From contig JAHPZI010000022.1 of assembly GCA_019058295.1 (NCBI GenBank), positions 92,316 through 156,315 on the forward strand: DNA of 64,000 nucleotides, in the 5' to 3' direction. Position 1 is the first letter of the stretch, and each line of letters opens with the position of its first letter. This stretch comes from Promethearchaeota archaeon. Lineage in GTDB: Archaea > Asgardarchaeota > Lokiarchaeia > Sigyniarchaeales > SOKP01. The position numbers and the translations under genes were made by a program. Below, piece by piece: positions 18,455 to 28,571 of the stretch. Below the pieces are notes generated by a model. That model had not been told where the DNA came from, did not search any database, and saw only the letters and a list, made by a program, of their open reading frames with translations.

Positions 18455-19710
18455 GGCTTTTTCAACCCCTCCTCATTTGCCATTACAATAATTGCGGCAT
18501 AAGCTGCTCCCGGACCTCCGATTGAATGAGCTATGGCACGTCCTTTTTCGATTTTTACCTGATGCTTACCAGCATCTCCTCTAATTTGTAATGCTGCTTC
18601 ACCTGTACTCATTATACCAGTTGCTCCCACTGCATGTCCACATCCGATTAAACCTCCCGAAGGACAACAAGGCAATTCACCATTTATCCATGGCCCTTCA
18701 CCAGGCTTTTCGAACGATTTTTCAATCCAGGGACCACCTTCTCCAAATGGAACAAATCCCAATTCTTCATAAGAAATAACTTCTTGACCTGAAAAAGCGT
18801 CGTGGAGTTCAGCAACATCAATTTGATCTTTTATCTTATTATAATCAAGTCCAGCCATCTTATATGCTGCTTTAGCAGCTTCGATATTTGAATAAAGACG
18901 ACCAATGCTCTCTCTATTTCCTATAAAACAATCAGTATTAGCAGCACCTACTCCAGTTATCCATATAGGTTTTTCTATTCCTAACTCTTTTACTTTCTGT
19001 TCACTTGCTAAAATCAATGCTGCGGATGCCTCAGAATAAAGGCAACAATCCAACATCTTAAAAGGATAACATATAATTCTTGAGTATATAACATCTTCGA
19101 CTGTTATTTTCATTGGGGATTGAGATTTTGGATTAAGCGTCGCATTTCCATGATTCTTAACGCTGACATATGCCATTTGCTCTTCTGTTGGATTACCAAA
19201 TTCTTCATAATGTGCATTAACCATTGACACGTAAGAACTTGCCGCCATCATACCCATAGGATATTCATATGTCAAATCTGCGGAGTAAGCAATAGCATTG
19301 AGCACTTCTGGCGTCGTTGTTCCTGTTTGCTCGTCATAGCAGTCATTACATTTCTCCAAACCAATACAGAGACATAAATCAGACAGTCCTGAGGCTACTT
19401 CTGCAAAAGCCATTCTCACAGTATAACCCCCTGTAGCGCCTCCACTTGCTATTCGAGTTCCGGGTTTATCATTCATCCCCAAATAGCTATTAGTAAATAT
19501 GTCTGGCATGAATTGGCGCTCAAATAATTCGTTATAGATACCATAAACAGTAGATTGAAGGTCTTTATGAGTTATTTCCGCTCCATTTCTATTTGCATCT
19601 TCTAAAGCGAGCTTAGTTGCATCATAAGCAAGTTCAAAATAAGTTTTATCCAAGTATCGCGCTTTAAAAGGAGTAATACCTACGCCAATAATGGCTACTC
19701 TATTCGACAT
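18451..19710 (-). CDS. Thiolase family protein
   Basis: GGATGGYTVRMAFAEVASGLSD, VAELHDAFSGQEVISYEELGF, CPSGGLIGCGHAVGATGIMSTGEAALQIRG. Confidence 0.87.
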   Translation of the reverse strand: MSNRVAIIGVGITPFKARYLDKTYFELAYDATKLALEDANRNGAEITHKDLQSTVYGIYNELFERQFMPDIFTNSYLGMNDKPGTRIASGGATGGYTVRMAFAEVASGLSDLCLCIGLEKCNDCYDEQTGTTTPEVLNAIAYSADLTYEYPMGMMAASSYVSMVNAHYEEFGNPTEEQMAYVSVKNHGNATLNPKSQSPMKITVEDVIYSRIICYPFKMLDCCLYSEASAALILASEQKVKELGIEKPIWITGVGAANTDCFIGNRESIGRLYSNIEAAKAAYKMAGLDYNKIKDQIDVAELHDAFSGQEVISYEELGFVPFGEGGPWIEKSFEKPGEGPWINGELPCCPSGGLIGCGHAVGATGIMSTGEAALQIRGDAGKHQVKIEKGRAIAHSIGGPGAAYAAIIVMANEEGLKKP

Positions 19711-19934
19711 TATGTTTTTTCACCTATATTTAATTATTCTTTATTTCTTACTCTAATATTTTTTAAATTTTAATTTTATTTCTTTTTTTAGGTATTTAAT
19801 TTTTTAAAAATTTAACAGAATCTGCCCATATTTAAAAAAAATCCTTATTATGAAAGTTTTTATAACTCTTTAGACATTCTATAAAATATAATATTATAAA
19901 AAAAACAAATAAGTTAGCGTTGAGGTAAAAAGGA

Positions 19935-20957
19935 ATGATTAAAACGAGAATAACAGAAAAGTTTGGGATAAAATATCCCATTCTTAGCGCACCTATGGGT
20001 CCCTTTTACACTACTGAATTAACTATTGCCACATCTGAAGCGGGAGGTCTTGGAGTTCTAAGCCATGTTACATTACTAGGAAAAAATTCGATTAAAGATA
20101 TGAAAGAGCAAATAAATCATGTTATAGAAAATACAGATAAGCCATTTGGTGTTAATATTAGAACAGCGCGAGTACAAACTGATCATAAAATATTATTGAG
20201 AAAGATAGCTGAATGGCGTAATAAAAATCCGAAAATAAGAGAACAATTGATTTATGGACTAACTAGTGCTGGTGGACCTAGACTGGCTGGTAAATTATGG
20301 AAGAAAAGTGCTCCTGATATGTTTCATTTTCATGTAGGACCAGCTTTATGGCTTGTTGACAAGATTGTTGAATCGGGATGCGATGGTATTGTTGCTACGG
20401 GCACTGAAGGTGGAGGTCATCAGAGCTACGAAGGAATAAGTACATTAGTTCTAGTACAACAAGTAGCTCGTAAATATCCAGATAAATTGATGGTAGCTTG
20501 TGGGGGTTTTAGTAGCCCAGAAGGTGTTGCGGCAGGTTTAGCTATGGGGGCAGATGCAATTGCTATGGGAACTCGATTTATAGCGTCAAATCAAAGCGAG
20601 TTTCATCCTAATTATAAAGCACTTATTCCTCCTGCGACTGCCAGAGACACATTGCTTACAACAGGAGGTTTCGGTCCTATACGTTTGTTAAAAAACAAAT
20701 ATTGCATAGAGCACGGAGAAGTAATTTCAAAACAAGAAAAAATAGCTCAAGAATTAAGTTATGATGTAGCTGGATATATTGATGACTTAAAGAAATATAT
20801 GATTGTGTATACAGAGGGAGATGTGGAAAATGGTGCTATTCCAGTAGGACAAACGGTTGGTTTGATTGATTCGATATTAGATGTAGATGATATCATATCA
20901 GGATTTACTAAAGAAGCAGAAAAGATATTGAAAAATCTTTGCTCAAATATAACTTAA
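19935..20957 (+). CDS. Nitronate monooxygenase / 2-nitropropane dioxygenase-like (FabK-like) flavoprotein
   Basis: FGIKYPILSAPMGPF, GCDGIVATGTEGGGHQ, VACGGFSSPEGVAAGLAMGADAIAMGTRFIAS. Confidence 0.85.
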   Translation: MIKTRITEKFGIKYPILSAPMGPFYTTELTIATSEAGGLGVLSHVTLLGKNSIKDMKEQINHVIENTDKPFGVNIRTARVQTDHKILLRKIAEWRNKNPKIREQLIYGLTSAGGPRLAGKLWKKSAPDMFHFHVGPALWLVDKIVESGCDGIVATGTEGGGHQSYEGISTLVLVQQVARKYPDKLMVACGGFSSPEGVAAGLAMGADAIAMGTRFIASNQSEFHPNYKALIPPATARDTLLTTGGFGPIRLLKNKYCIEHGEVISKQEKIAQELSYDVAGYIDDLKKYMIVYTEGDVENGAIPVGQTVGLIDSILDVDDIISGFTKEAEKILKNLCSNIT

Positions 20958-21018
20958 GATATTGTATATCTTTTTTCCTTATTTTTTTTTAATTAAATAT
21001 GTTCATTATTAGGGTATA

Positions 21019-21288
21019 ATGCCAAGACCAACACCGAATTTAAGAAAAAAGATTAAAGAATTAATGAATTTAACATATAGAGCAATAACTGATTTATCTA
21101 AGTGTAAATCTTGCGGAACATGCGTAAAATTTTGTCCATTAAAAATCAGAGAATTCAATTCTGAAGGAAAGGCTATTACTATAAAAAATGATAAATCTTG
21201 TGGAGGTTGTTCCGTTTGTTATAAAAGATGTCCTCAAAACGCTATAAAATTAATTTCTATTAAAAAAGATATAAATATGCAGAAATAG
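21019..21288 (+). CDS. Small 4Fe-4S ferredoxin
   Basis: CKSCGTCVKFCPLK and CGGCSVCYKRCPQNAI. Confidence 0.85.
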   Translation: MPRPTPNLRKKIKELMNLTYRAITDLSKCKSCGTCVKFCPLKIREFNSEGKAITIKNDKSCGGCSVCYKRCPQNAIKLISIKKDINMQK

Positions 21289-21377
21289 TTTTTAACACTT
21301 TTTATAATTTTGATAATAATATAAAATTAAAAAAAAAGAAAATAATCGAGAGAATCTCCTAATCTTCTCCAGAGCTT

Positions 21378-21680
21378 CTACTTTTTTGGTGGCAGAATTT
21401 CAATTTCCATCGCACTAACGTTACTTTTCGTGCCATCCTTGTTAGTAATTTCTTCAGTATCAATTATTACCTCACCATAGTTAGCTCCTTTTATGAAATT
21501 GTTTTTAAGAATTTCTGCAACATCTACGGCCTTCGAAATTGATCTTCCTCGTGCAAGCAATCTGACTGGTCGGTTTTCGTTAATAATTACCATAGCAGCG
21601 AGCACATAATTCATACTTTTCTTTCTACCAATAAATACTCTTGAATCGTCTTGTGGTTTTTTTTTAGCCAAAATAATCAC
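21378..21680 (-). CDS. albA: Alba DNA/RNA-binding chromatin protein
   Basis: VFIGRKKSMNYVLAAMVIINENRPVRLLARGRSISKAVDVAEILKN is Alba-like; GTG start at 21680 or internal TTG (MAKKKPQ...). Confidence 0.88.
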   Translation of the reverse strand: MIILAKKKPQDDSRVFIGRKKSMNYVLAAMVIINENRPVRLLARGRSISKAVDVAEILKNNFIKGANYGEVIIDTEEITNKDGTKSNVSAMEIEILPPKK

Positions 21681-21869
21681 TATTTTCCCGTGGTAGGTTT
21701 AAAATTTTATTAATTCTTCTTTAAGTTCTTATTCTTTTCTCTCTTATCAACTATCTTAAGATAATTATGTAAATTAACTTAGATTTTGATTTAAATTTTA
21801 TTAAAAAAGTATAAAGATATTTAAACTATTATATCTGGCAAAAAATTAATGATTTATCGCTGCAAGTTC

Positions 21870-22694
21870 TTATTTTCCAACAAAAATTGGATCGCGCTTT
21901 TCTTTTAGCGCTTTTAAAGATTCTCCAAAGTCTCTGCTGATAATCGTTTTAACCCATCCCTTATTCTCTAAATCTAATTGTTTTTCAATAATTTCTCTAA
22001 AATAAACATGAATTGTTTTTTTCATTAATTTGATAGAGACGCTCGGTCCTTTAGGAGGTATCAATCTTAAAGCTTGCTCTCTTGCATATGGCATTAACTC
22101 ATCGGGTGGTAAAACCTTATTAATTAAACCCAGTTTTTCAGCATCTTGAGCAGTCAGTTTATCTCCAAAGTAAAAAAGTTCTTTAGCTTTTTGAAATCCT
22201 ATTAAAAAGGGCAGGAGATAAGTTGTTGCAAAATCGGGCATTACGGCTCTTTTTATGAAATAAAGCCCAAACCAAGAATCATCAGACGCATAAACTAAGT
22301 CAGCACATACAACTGGTAGGGTAAAACCACCCCCGACAGCTAAACCATTCAATACTGCTATAACTGGTTTTGAGAAATCCCAAAATTTTAAACATAATTT
22401 CTTTGACGCCATATCCTTTAAATCTACTTCTCCTAAATGTTCTGGAGGAATTTGTTCTCTTATATCTTTTGTACTGAAATAACCACCAGAACTAAAAGAA
22501 TTTGCTTCTTCACATCCAGTTAAAATCATAACCTTAATATCTTTATCTTTTTCGGAAATTTCAACAGCATGTATTAATTCAAGAAGAGTCAGGGGACTTA
22601 AAGCATTTTTCCGCTCAGGCCGATTTAAAATAACGGTTACAATTCCATTTTCTTCTTTTTCAAATAGTATATCCTTGAAATCTTCACTTCTCAT
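21870..22694 (-). CDS. Enoyl-CoA hydratase/isomerase family protein
   Basis: TVILNRPERKNALSPLTLLEL, AVLNGLAVGGGFTLPVVCADLVYAS, AEKLGLINKVLP. Confidence 0.88.
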   Translation of the reverse strand: MRSEDFKDILFEKEENGIVTVILNRPERKNALSPLTLLELIHAVEISEKDKDIKVMILTGCEEANSFSSGGYFSTKDIREQIPPEHLGEVDLKDMASKKLCLKFWDFSKPVIAVLNGLAVGGGFTLPVVCADLVYASDDSWFGLYFIKRAVMPDFATTYLLPFLIGFQKAKELFYFGDKLTAQDAEKLGLINKVLPPDELMPYAREQALRLIPPKGPSVSIKLMKKTIHVYFREIIEKQLDLENKGWVKTIISRDFGESLKALKEKRDPIFVGK

Positions 22695-22748
22695 AACCTT
22701 AAAAAATTATTATGAATTATGAATCTTTCTTATGAAAAGAAAGCGTTA

Positions 22749-23420
22749 TTAATCTATATTCTCTAAATCAATAAATTTCCAGATTTTAGTTATTTGTAAT
22801 GCTGCCCATAAGATATAGCCGTACACGATAACTTTTTGTATTATTGGATTATATGGTATGAATATTCTTAATATAATTAAACCAACGATTATCGAAAAAA
22901 CAAAACCAACAATAGCGTATATATTACTGTAATCTTTTTTTAGCAGTATAGCTATTGAATAAAAAAATATAGCACCTGCGAAGGATAAAAAGAAATAGGT
23001 AGCCGAAAATGCGTGTTCAATAAGATGTGTATTGCCGGGAAAGATTCCTACTCCCATTAATAAAGGCGATGAAATAAGGCCCAATAAAGAACCAATATAA
23101 CTAAAGATTTTCGTTATTATATTATCATTAAATACGGTAGTTATAACAATCCAAAATGGGATTAAAAATGCACCTACTAATACACATGTAACAGTAAATA
23201 AAACGCTCGAAATTAAGTTATTCGAACCAGTTCTTATGTTAACGGTAGTACCTAAATAACTAATATAATCTTCTGTAAAAGAATAGCCATCAGGATAAAA
23301 GAATATTGCTGCTATGATTGTTATAATAATAAATTGCAAACCTCCTAATATAGCAATTATACAGCTTAATCTTTTCCATGATTTTAAATCATCTAATTTT
23401 AAACCAAACCTTAAAATCAC
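22749..23420 (-). CDS. Multi-TM membrane protein, DUF998-like
   Basis: About 6 hydrophobic segments; FTEDYISYLGTTVNIRTGSNNLISS pattern resembles DUF998 proteins. Confidence 0.5.
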   Translation of the reverse strand: MILRFGLKLDDLKSWKRLSCIIAILGGLQFIIITIIAAIFFYPDGYSFTEDYISYLGTTVNIRTGSNNLISSVLFTVTCVLVGAFLIPFWIVITTVFNDNIITKIFSYIGSLLGLISSPLLMGVGIFPGNTHLIEHAFSATYFFLSFAGAIFFYSIAILLKKDYSNIYAIVGFVFSIIVGLIILRIFIPYNPIIQKVIVYGYILWAALQITKIWKFIDLENID

Positions 23421-23422
23421 TT

Positions 23423-24826
23423 TTAAAGACCCGATTCTTTTATTTTACTTCTATTTTCACTGACTTTATCAGGATTTAAATCATATAATAACCAAAAAAA
23501 GAAAGCACCAATGAAAATACAAATCATAGGTATTAACGCTGCGTGGATATGAATTCCCCATATTGCTAAAGGGGTTTGAGTATCTGCTCCTTCCACAAAC
23601 CCTGTGAGTTGATGAACTATGGCAAAACTTAAAACTTGGATGATGAGCCCAAGACGACCAAAAAATTGTTGGATTCCTATATATGTGCCTTCTTCGCGTT
23701 TATTGTATTTTACAATAGATTCATCTATTACATCCGAAAAAACAGGGAATATCATAGACCAAAATCCTCCCAATGCCATACCCCATACACAAATAGAGAT
23801 AACAACACCCCAGTATGAGTTAATAAATATTAATGGGATTGCAAAAACACCCAATAATATAGCTGAAATTAACATAATTTTACCATTATCATTTGTTTTT
23901 TGTGCTAACTTTACCCAGAAAGGAATTGAAATTATAGTTCCTATTAGCAATCCAGCCATAATAAATGTAGTAAATCTTGCTTTCTGGTATTGTGGTTCCA
24001 CAGCGAATCGAACTACGTAGGGTAGAGATGCTTGTAATGAATTTATTATAACAAAATACAAGGCGTATATTATCATATAAGCTACGAAAGATTTTTGTTT
24101 AAAAGCTAGTTTCATTGATTTAAGGAAGGATTCTCTTTTAGCTTGTTTTTCATAGGATGTTAAGTAAATGTCAACCGTCTGTTGATCATCACGATGACCT
24201 GGTATTGCCAGTAGCATCATAACGATAGTTATTACCATTACTATTAACCCTTGAATTATATATGACTGCAAATCTTCAAAAGTAATAAATAATGGAGGTA
24301 AAATCGCTCCCAAAGCAACCCCTATGATACCTAGGGGAATATAAATACCTGCGGCAGTCCTTCTTTCCTCAACTGATTGAAATTTGTCTGGAAAAAGAGA
24401 TTGAAAACTAACAAAAAAAAGAGAATGAAAAGTATCAAATAAACATGTAGTAAACGTAAGCCAAGCAAAAATAATCCATGCTCCCCCTACAGGATCGACG
24501 GAGGGTGGAAAAAACACAAGAAAATAACAAAATCCAAGAGGAAACCCTCCTAAAAGAAGCCATGGAAATCGTCTTCCCCATTTTTTTGTGAACTTAAATG
24601 GTCGATTTGTTAAATATCCAATGAGAGGATCGTTAATAGCATTATATATAGCGAATATTATTAACGCTAGACCAATAAGCCAGACATTCAGACCGACTTC
24701 TACCTCGTAATAAAAGAATACTAACACATTAAAAGCCATCTGAACGAATTCGCGACCCATACTGCCGAAACCATATGACGCCATGTTTAATTTACTATGG
24801 ATGATTTCTTTTTTCTCATTTGACAT
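23423..24826 (-). CDS. MFS/GPH-family sugar:cation symporter-like transporter
   Basis: 12-TM profile; NDPLIGYLTNRPFKFTKKWGRRFPWLLLGGFP motif typical of GPH symporters. Confidence 0.8.
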   Translation of the reverse strand: MSNEKKEIIHSKLNMASYGFGSMGREFVQMAFNVLVFFYYEVEVGLNVWLIGLALIIFAIYNAINDPLIGYLTNRPFKFTKKWGRRFPWLLLGGFPLGFCYFLVFFPPSVDPVGGAWIIFAWLTFTTCLFDTFHSLFFVSFQSLFPDKFQSVEERRTAAGIYIPLGIIGVALGAILPPLFITFEDLQSYIIQGLIVMVITIVMMLLAIPGHRDDQQTVDIYLTSYEKQAKRESFLKSMKLAFKQKSFVAYMIIYALYFVIINSLQASLPYVVRFAVEPQYQKARFTTFIMAGLLIGTIISIPFWVKLAQKTNDNGKIMLISAILLGVFAIPLIFINSYWGVVISICVWGMALGGFWSMIFPVFSDVIDESIVKYNKREEGTYIGIQQFFGRLGLIIQVLSFAIVHQLTGFVEGADTQTPLAIWGIHIHAALIPMICIFIGAFFFWLLYDLNPDKVSENRSKIKESGL

Positions 24827-24913
24827 TTTTTCAACCTAAAAATTTTGAAAATAAAATTAATTTTATTTACTTATATATTAGTATTTTTTATATTTTTTTA
24901 ATCTGAAAAGAAA

Positions 24914-25690
24914 TTAAATGAATTTTTCTCTAAAGTTTTTTATAAATTGATCTTTATCTTTGTGACTGAACCAATCAGACGCAATCTTCTCAAGCTCGTA
25001 TGCATCGTTGTATGATTTGTCAAGAAAATGGTTGCTACATAATTTTATTGCATTTAAAACAGTCTGATTATGTGTAAATAAAAATTTCACTTTTTTCATT
25101 GTCTCAAGCATTAGTTCTTCCCTTGAATCTACAATTTGATCAATTAATCCAATATCTAACGCTTTTTCAGAACTTACTTTTTCGGCAAGCATTAACATCT
25201 TCTTTGTCCAAGGAATTCCAATTATTTTTGTCATTAATACAACACAACCTGTCCCTGGAAAAATTCCTGAATTTATTTCTGGATATTGAAAGAAGCTATC
25301 TTTAGTTGCAATTCGATAATCGCAGCATATCATATAAACTACACCTTCCCCCATTGTACGCCCGTTTATAGCACAGATAGCTGGCTTTCCATTATATAGT
25401 AATTTACATATATCTGCTGCCGTTCCCTCAAGTTCTTTTACTGCAGCGTAGTCGCTTCCATCTATGGCTCCTAAGTCCATTCCTGTGCTAAATGAGGTCC
25501 CATTATTTGTTAAAATCAATCCCTTGATTTTGTCACTTTTTTGACAGTGTTCTATGGCCTTTTTTAGGTTTCTTAACTGATCAATTGTAAATGCGTTTGC
25601 TCTATGGACTCTATTAAGCGTAATCACACCAAAGCGCTTTTTCACGGAAAATTCAATAAACTCTCCAAAATCTAAATTATTTGAAGGCAT
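24914..25690 (-). CDS. Enoyl-CoA hydratase/isomerase family protein
   Basis: FGVITLNRVHRANAFTIDQLRNL, AICAINGRTMGEGVVYMICCDYRIAT, ALDIGLIDQIVDS. Confidence 0.85.
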   Translation of the reverse strand: MPSNNLDFGEFIEFSVKKRFGVITLNRVHRANAFTIDQLRNLKKAIEHCQKSDKIKGLILTNNGTSFSTGMDLGAIDGSDYAAVKELEGTAADICKLLYNGKPAICAINGRTMGEGVVYMICCDYRIATKDSFFQYPEINSGIFPGTGCVVLMTKIIGIPWTKKMLMLAEKVSSEKALDIGLIDQIVDSREELMLETMKKVKFLFTHNQTVLNAIKLCSNHFLDKSYNDAYELEKIASDWFSHKDKDQFIKNFREKFI

Positions 25691-25698
25691 AACTTAAA

Positions 25699-26391
25699 TT
25701 AATTTTCTTTAATTATAAAATTCCACTGATTTTTATATAACAGGATTAAAATGTAAGCATAAGACACGGATGGAATTACAAATAATGCTACAAGAGCGAA
25801 AAGTTCGTCGCTCAATGTTCCAGCGATAATTGTAATAAATAAAGGACCTATTATCCACGCGGCTATTCTTGAGTATTTTGGCCCAAAATTTGAACTAAGA
25901 TAAAATGTTATGACCATTGCGAATCCCGGAATATAGTAAATTGGGACATAAGGCCATATAGGAATAGGTCGACCAAGCCCTCCTAAGATCCGAAAAATTG
26001 CGAAATAACTATCCCACCAATTACCTGCTGGATATGGATAATGACCTTTGTCGATCCATAAGCATACCCAAAATATAACGTCTTCTAACATTGCCATAAA
26101 CATTAATCCCATGATTACTTGTTCGATATTAAATTTTTTATTATACCGTGTAGCAAATGCTACGGTAAGACAGAGACTGACATACATTATAATCCAATTA
26201 CCAACACTTCCAAGAATATTGTATAGAGTGATATAGTTATACACAACAAAATATTCATAAATCCCATATCCTATCGAATATATGAACGCTGAGAGAAAAC
26301 CACGCTTGAGAATTATTTTGTGATCTTCAGCATCATTGAGCTTTATTGGACGCTCAAAAAGCAAATCTTTCACTCTTACACTCATAATCAT
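25699..26391 (-). CDS. Multi-TM membrane protein of unknown function
   Basis: Long intact ORF with about 6 hydrophobic helices. Confidence 0.55.
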   Translation of the reverse strand: MIMSVRVKDLLFERPIKLNDAEDHKIILKRGFLSAFIYSIGYGIYEYFVVYNYITLYNILGSVGNWIIMYVSLCLTVAFATRYNKKFNIEQVIMGLMFMAMLEDVIFWVCLWIDKGHYPYPAGNWWDSYFAIFRILGGLGRPIPIWPYVPIYYIPGFAMVITFYLSSNFGPKYSRIAAWIIGPLFITIIAGTLSDELFALVALFVIPSVSYAYILILLYKNQWNFIIKEN

Positions 26392-26522
26392 TCATTAATA
26401 TGCGATCTTTTTTGCTAATAGATTTAGTTAATGAAAAGATTTAAGGAATTCCAATGGAAAGATAAATTAATTCTCATTTAATAACAAACAATAATAATGT
26501 AGTATTCATACTGAATTTAAGG

Positions 26523-28571
26523 ATGGTTGATTCATTAAGAAAAAAAGACTTGAAGAAAACTCCAAATTTAAAGAAAAAGTTTATTTCTATAAATCAACAT
26601 CTATATGGAAAATTAAAATATACTGATACAGATACCAGGGCTCGATCCAAAGAAATAGTCAATCTATTGCTGTGTAAATTAATAGATGAAGTATTTAAAT
26701 CTCCAGATGATTATGTTGATTTTTGTATAAAAGATGGTGAATCAGAACGCGGATTATTAGAACGAATTCAATTGTTTTTCAATAATAATGTGAAAATTAA
26801 GTATTCTGAAATAATTGGAGAACATGAAAGCATTGGTTTAAATAAAGATTTGGTTTATTTAATCGTTCAAGAATTGCAATCTGTTTCTTTACTTCAGTCT
26901 TCTAAAGATATTTTAAGCGATGCGTTTGAGATCTTTGTTAGTAAAATTTTAAAAGACGAGGGTGGGCAATTTTTTACACCTCCTAATGTTGTGAAATTTA
27001 TGGTCAATTATTTAGACCCTGATCTGGATTCAAAAATCTTGGATCCTGCATGTGGACATGGTGGGTTCCTTCTCGAAGCTAAAGATCTATTATGGTCTAA
27101 AATCAAGACTGATAAACAAAAGGTTGATATAATTTCTAACTTACACGGAATTGATAAAGACTTATTTTTAGCGAAAATATCTAAATTATATTTGGAAATT
27201 CTTAGCGGGGGCAATTCTAACATTTTTTGTGAAGACTCATTGGATGCTAAAAGTTACAGAACTCAAGCTAAGCAAATAATTAAAGACGATAACTTTGATT
27301 ATATTTTTACAAATCCACCCTTTGGTGCTAAGATTCCTATCAATAATAAAGAGATTTTAAATAATTATAAATTAGGGCATATTTGGAAAAACATTAATAA
27401 TATATGGACAATGCAAGACAAGCTTGTTAAGCAACAACCCCCACAAGTGCTTTTTATTGAAAGATGTGTCCAGTTACTTAAGGACGGGGGCAAACTCGGT
27501 ATTGTTTTGCCAGAGGGAATCTTTGGAAATCCTTCAGATCGCTATATTTGGCAATATTTAAAATCAAATGGTAGAGTTTTAGGAATAATATCATTAGATC
27601 AAAATACATTTCAACCTTATACATGCAATAAAACAAGTATTTTATTTTTCCAGAAATTAAAAAATGTTCCTAAAGATTATATTATTGACTTTGCTATAGT
27701 TGATTTCGTAGGACACGATAAAGATGGTAAGGTTTTATACAAATTAAATAAGGATGGGTCCAAAGAATTAGATAATGAAGGAAATACCATTGTTAATGAT
27801 GAACTAATTAATTTACATGATAAACTAACGAATTGTGAAGAATTTAATTACCTAGTAGAGCAAAAATTATTTAAAATCAAATTTAGTAACATCAAAAATA
27901 GCATTTTCATCCCATATTATTATACTGGAGTAGAAAAAACTCTTAAAAAACTTGAAAAGGATAAGAATTTTTCATTAAAATCAATCAGAGAATTAACTGA
28001 GAAAAAGATAATCTATACTAATAAAAATGGATATTTACCTCGAGGAGATGAGATCGGCTCGAATGTGTATGGATTAGGAGATATTCCTTTTATTCGGACT
28101 AGCAATATGAATAATTGGGAAATCAATTTGGATTCACATAAAAAAACTAGTAAAGAAGTATATGAGTTATATAAAGAAAAGCAAAATATTGAAGTGGGAG
28201 ATATTCTTTTAGTAAAGGATGGAGGACCAAATCTAATTGGAAATACTGCTTACATTACAGAATTAGATAAAGAAATTATTATCCAGAGCCATATTTTCCA
28301 GATAAAATCTCTGCCTAATGACGAGTATATTGACTCATTCTTGCTGTTATACCTCTTAAACCTCGAAATAGTTCAAAAACAAATTCAAGCTATTACTTTC
28401 ATTCAAGGCACAATCGCGACGATAGGTAATAGAATAATGGAAGTGGTTCTCCCAATTCCTTCTGATATAGAGAAAAGGAAAGAAATATCTAAAACTATTG
28501 AAAAAATTATAGACGATAAGGTAAATATAAGAAAAAAAATAAGAAATTTATCATTAGATTTTATTGGTTAA
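26523..28571 (+). CDS. N6-adenine DNA methyltransferase (type I HsdM-like) fused to a single S-like target-recognition domain
   Basis: GGQFFTPPNVVKFM, ILDPACGHGGFLLEA, FDYIFTNPPFG; C-terminal region VGDILLVKDGGPNLIGNTAYI...GTIATIGNRIMEVVLPIPS like type I S subunits. Confidence 0.88.
   Translation: MVDSLRKKDLKKTPNLKKKFISINQHLYGKLKYTDTDTRARSKEIVNLLLCKLIDEVFKSPDDYVDFCIKDGESERGLLERIQLFFNNNVKIKYSEIIGEHESIGLNKDLVYLIVQELQSVSLLQSSKDILSDAFEIFVSKILKDEGGQFFTPPNVVKFMVNYLDPDLDSKILDPACGHGGFLLEAKDLLWSKIKTDKQKVDIISNLHGIDKDLFLAKISKLYLEILSGGNSNIFCEDSLDAKSYRTQAKQIIKDDNFDYIFTNPPFGAKIPINNKEILNNYKLGHIWKNINNIWTMQDKLVKQQPPQVLFIERCVQLLKDGGKLGIVLPEGIFGNPSDRYIWQYLKSNGRVLGIISLDQNTFQPYTCNKTSILFFQKLKNVPKDYIIDFAIVDFVGHDKDGKVLYKLNKDGSKELDNEGNTIVNDELINLHDKLTNCEEFNYLVEQKLFKIKFSNIKNSIFIPYYYTGVEKTLKKLEKDKNFSLKSIRELTEKKIIYTNKNGYLPRGDEIGSNVYGLGDIPFIRTSNMNNWEINLDSHKKTSKEVYELYKEKQNIEVGDILLVKDGGPNLIGNTAYITELDKEIIIQSHIFQIKSLPNDEYIDSFLLLYLLNLEIVQKQIQAITFIQGTIATIGNRIMEVVLPIPSDIEKRKEISKTIEKIIDDKVNIRKKIRNLSLDFIG

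Noticed and set aside
23619-24020. 133-aa plus-strand ORF
   Set aside because: Fully antisense to the MFS transporter; no recognisable motifs.
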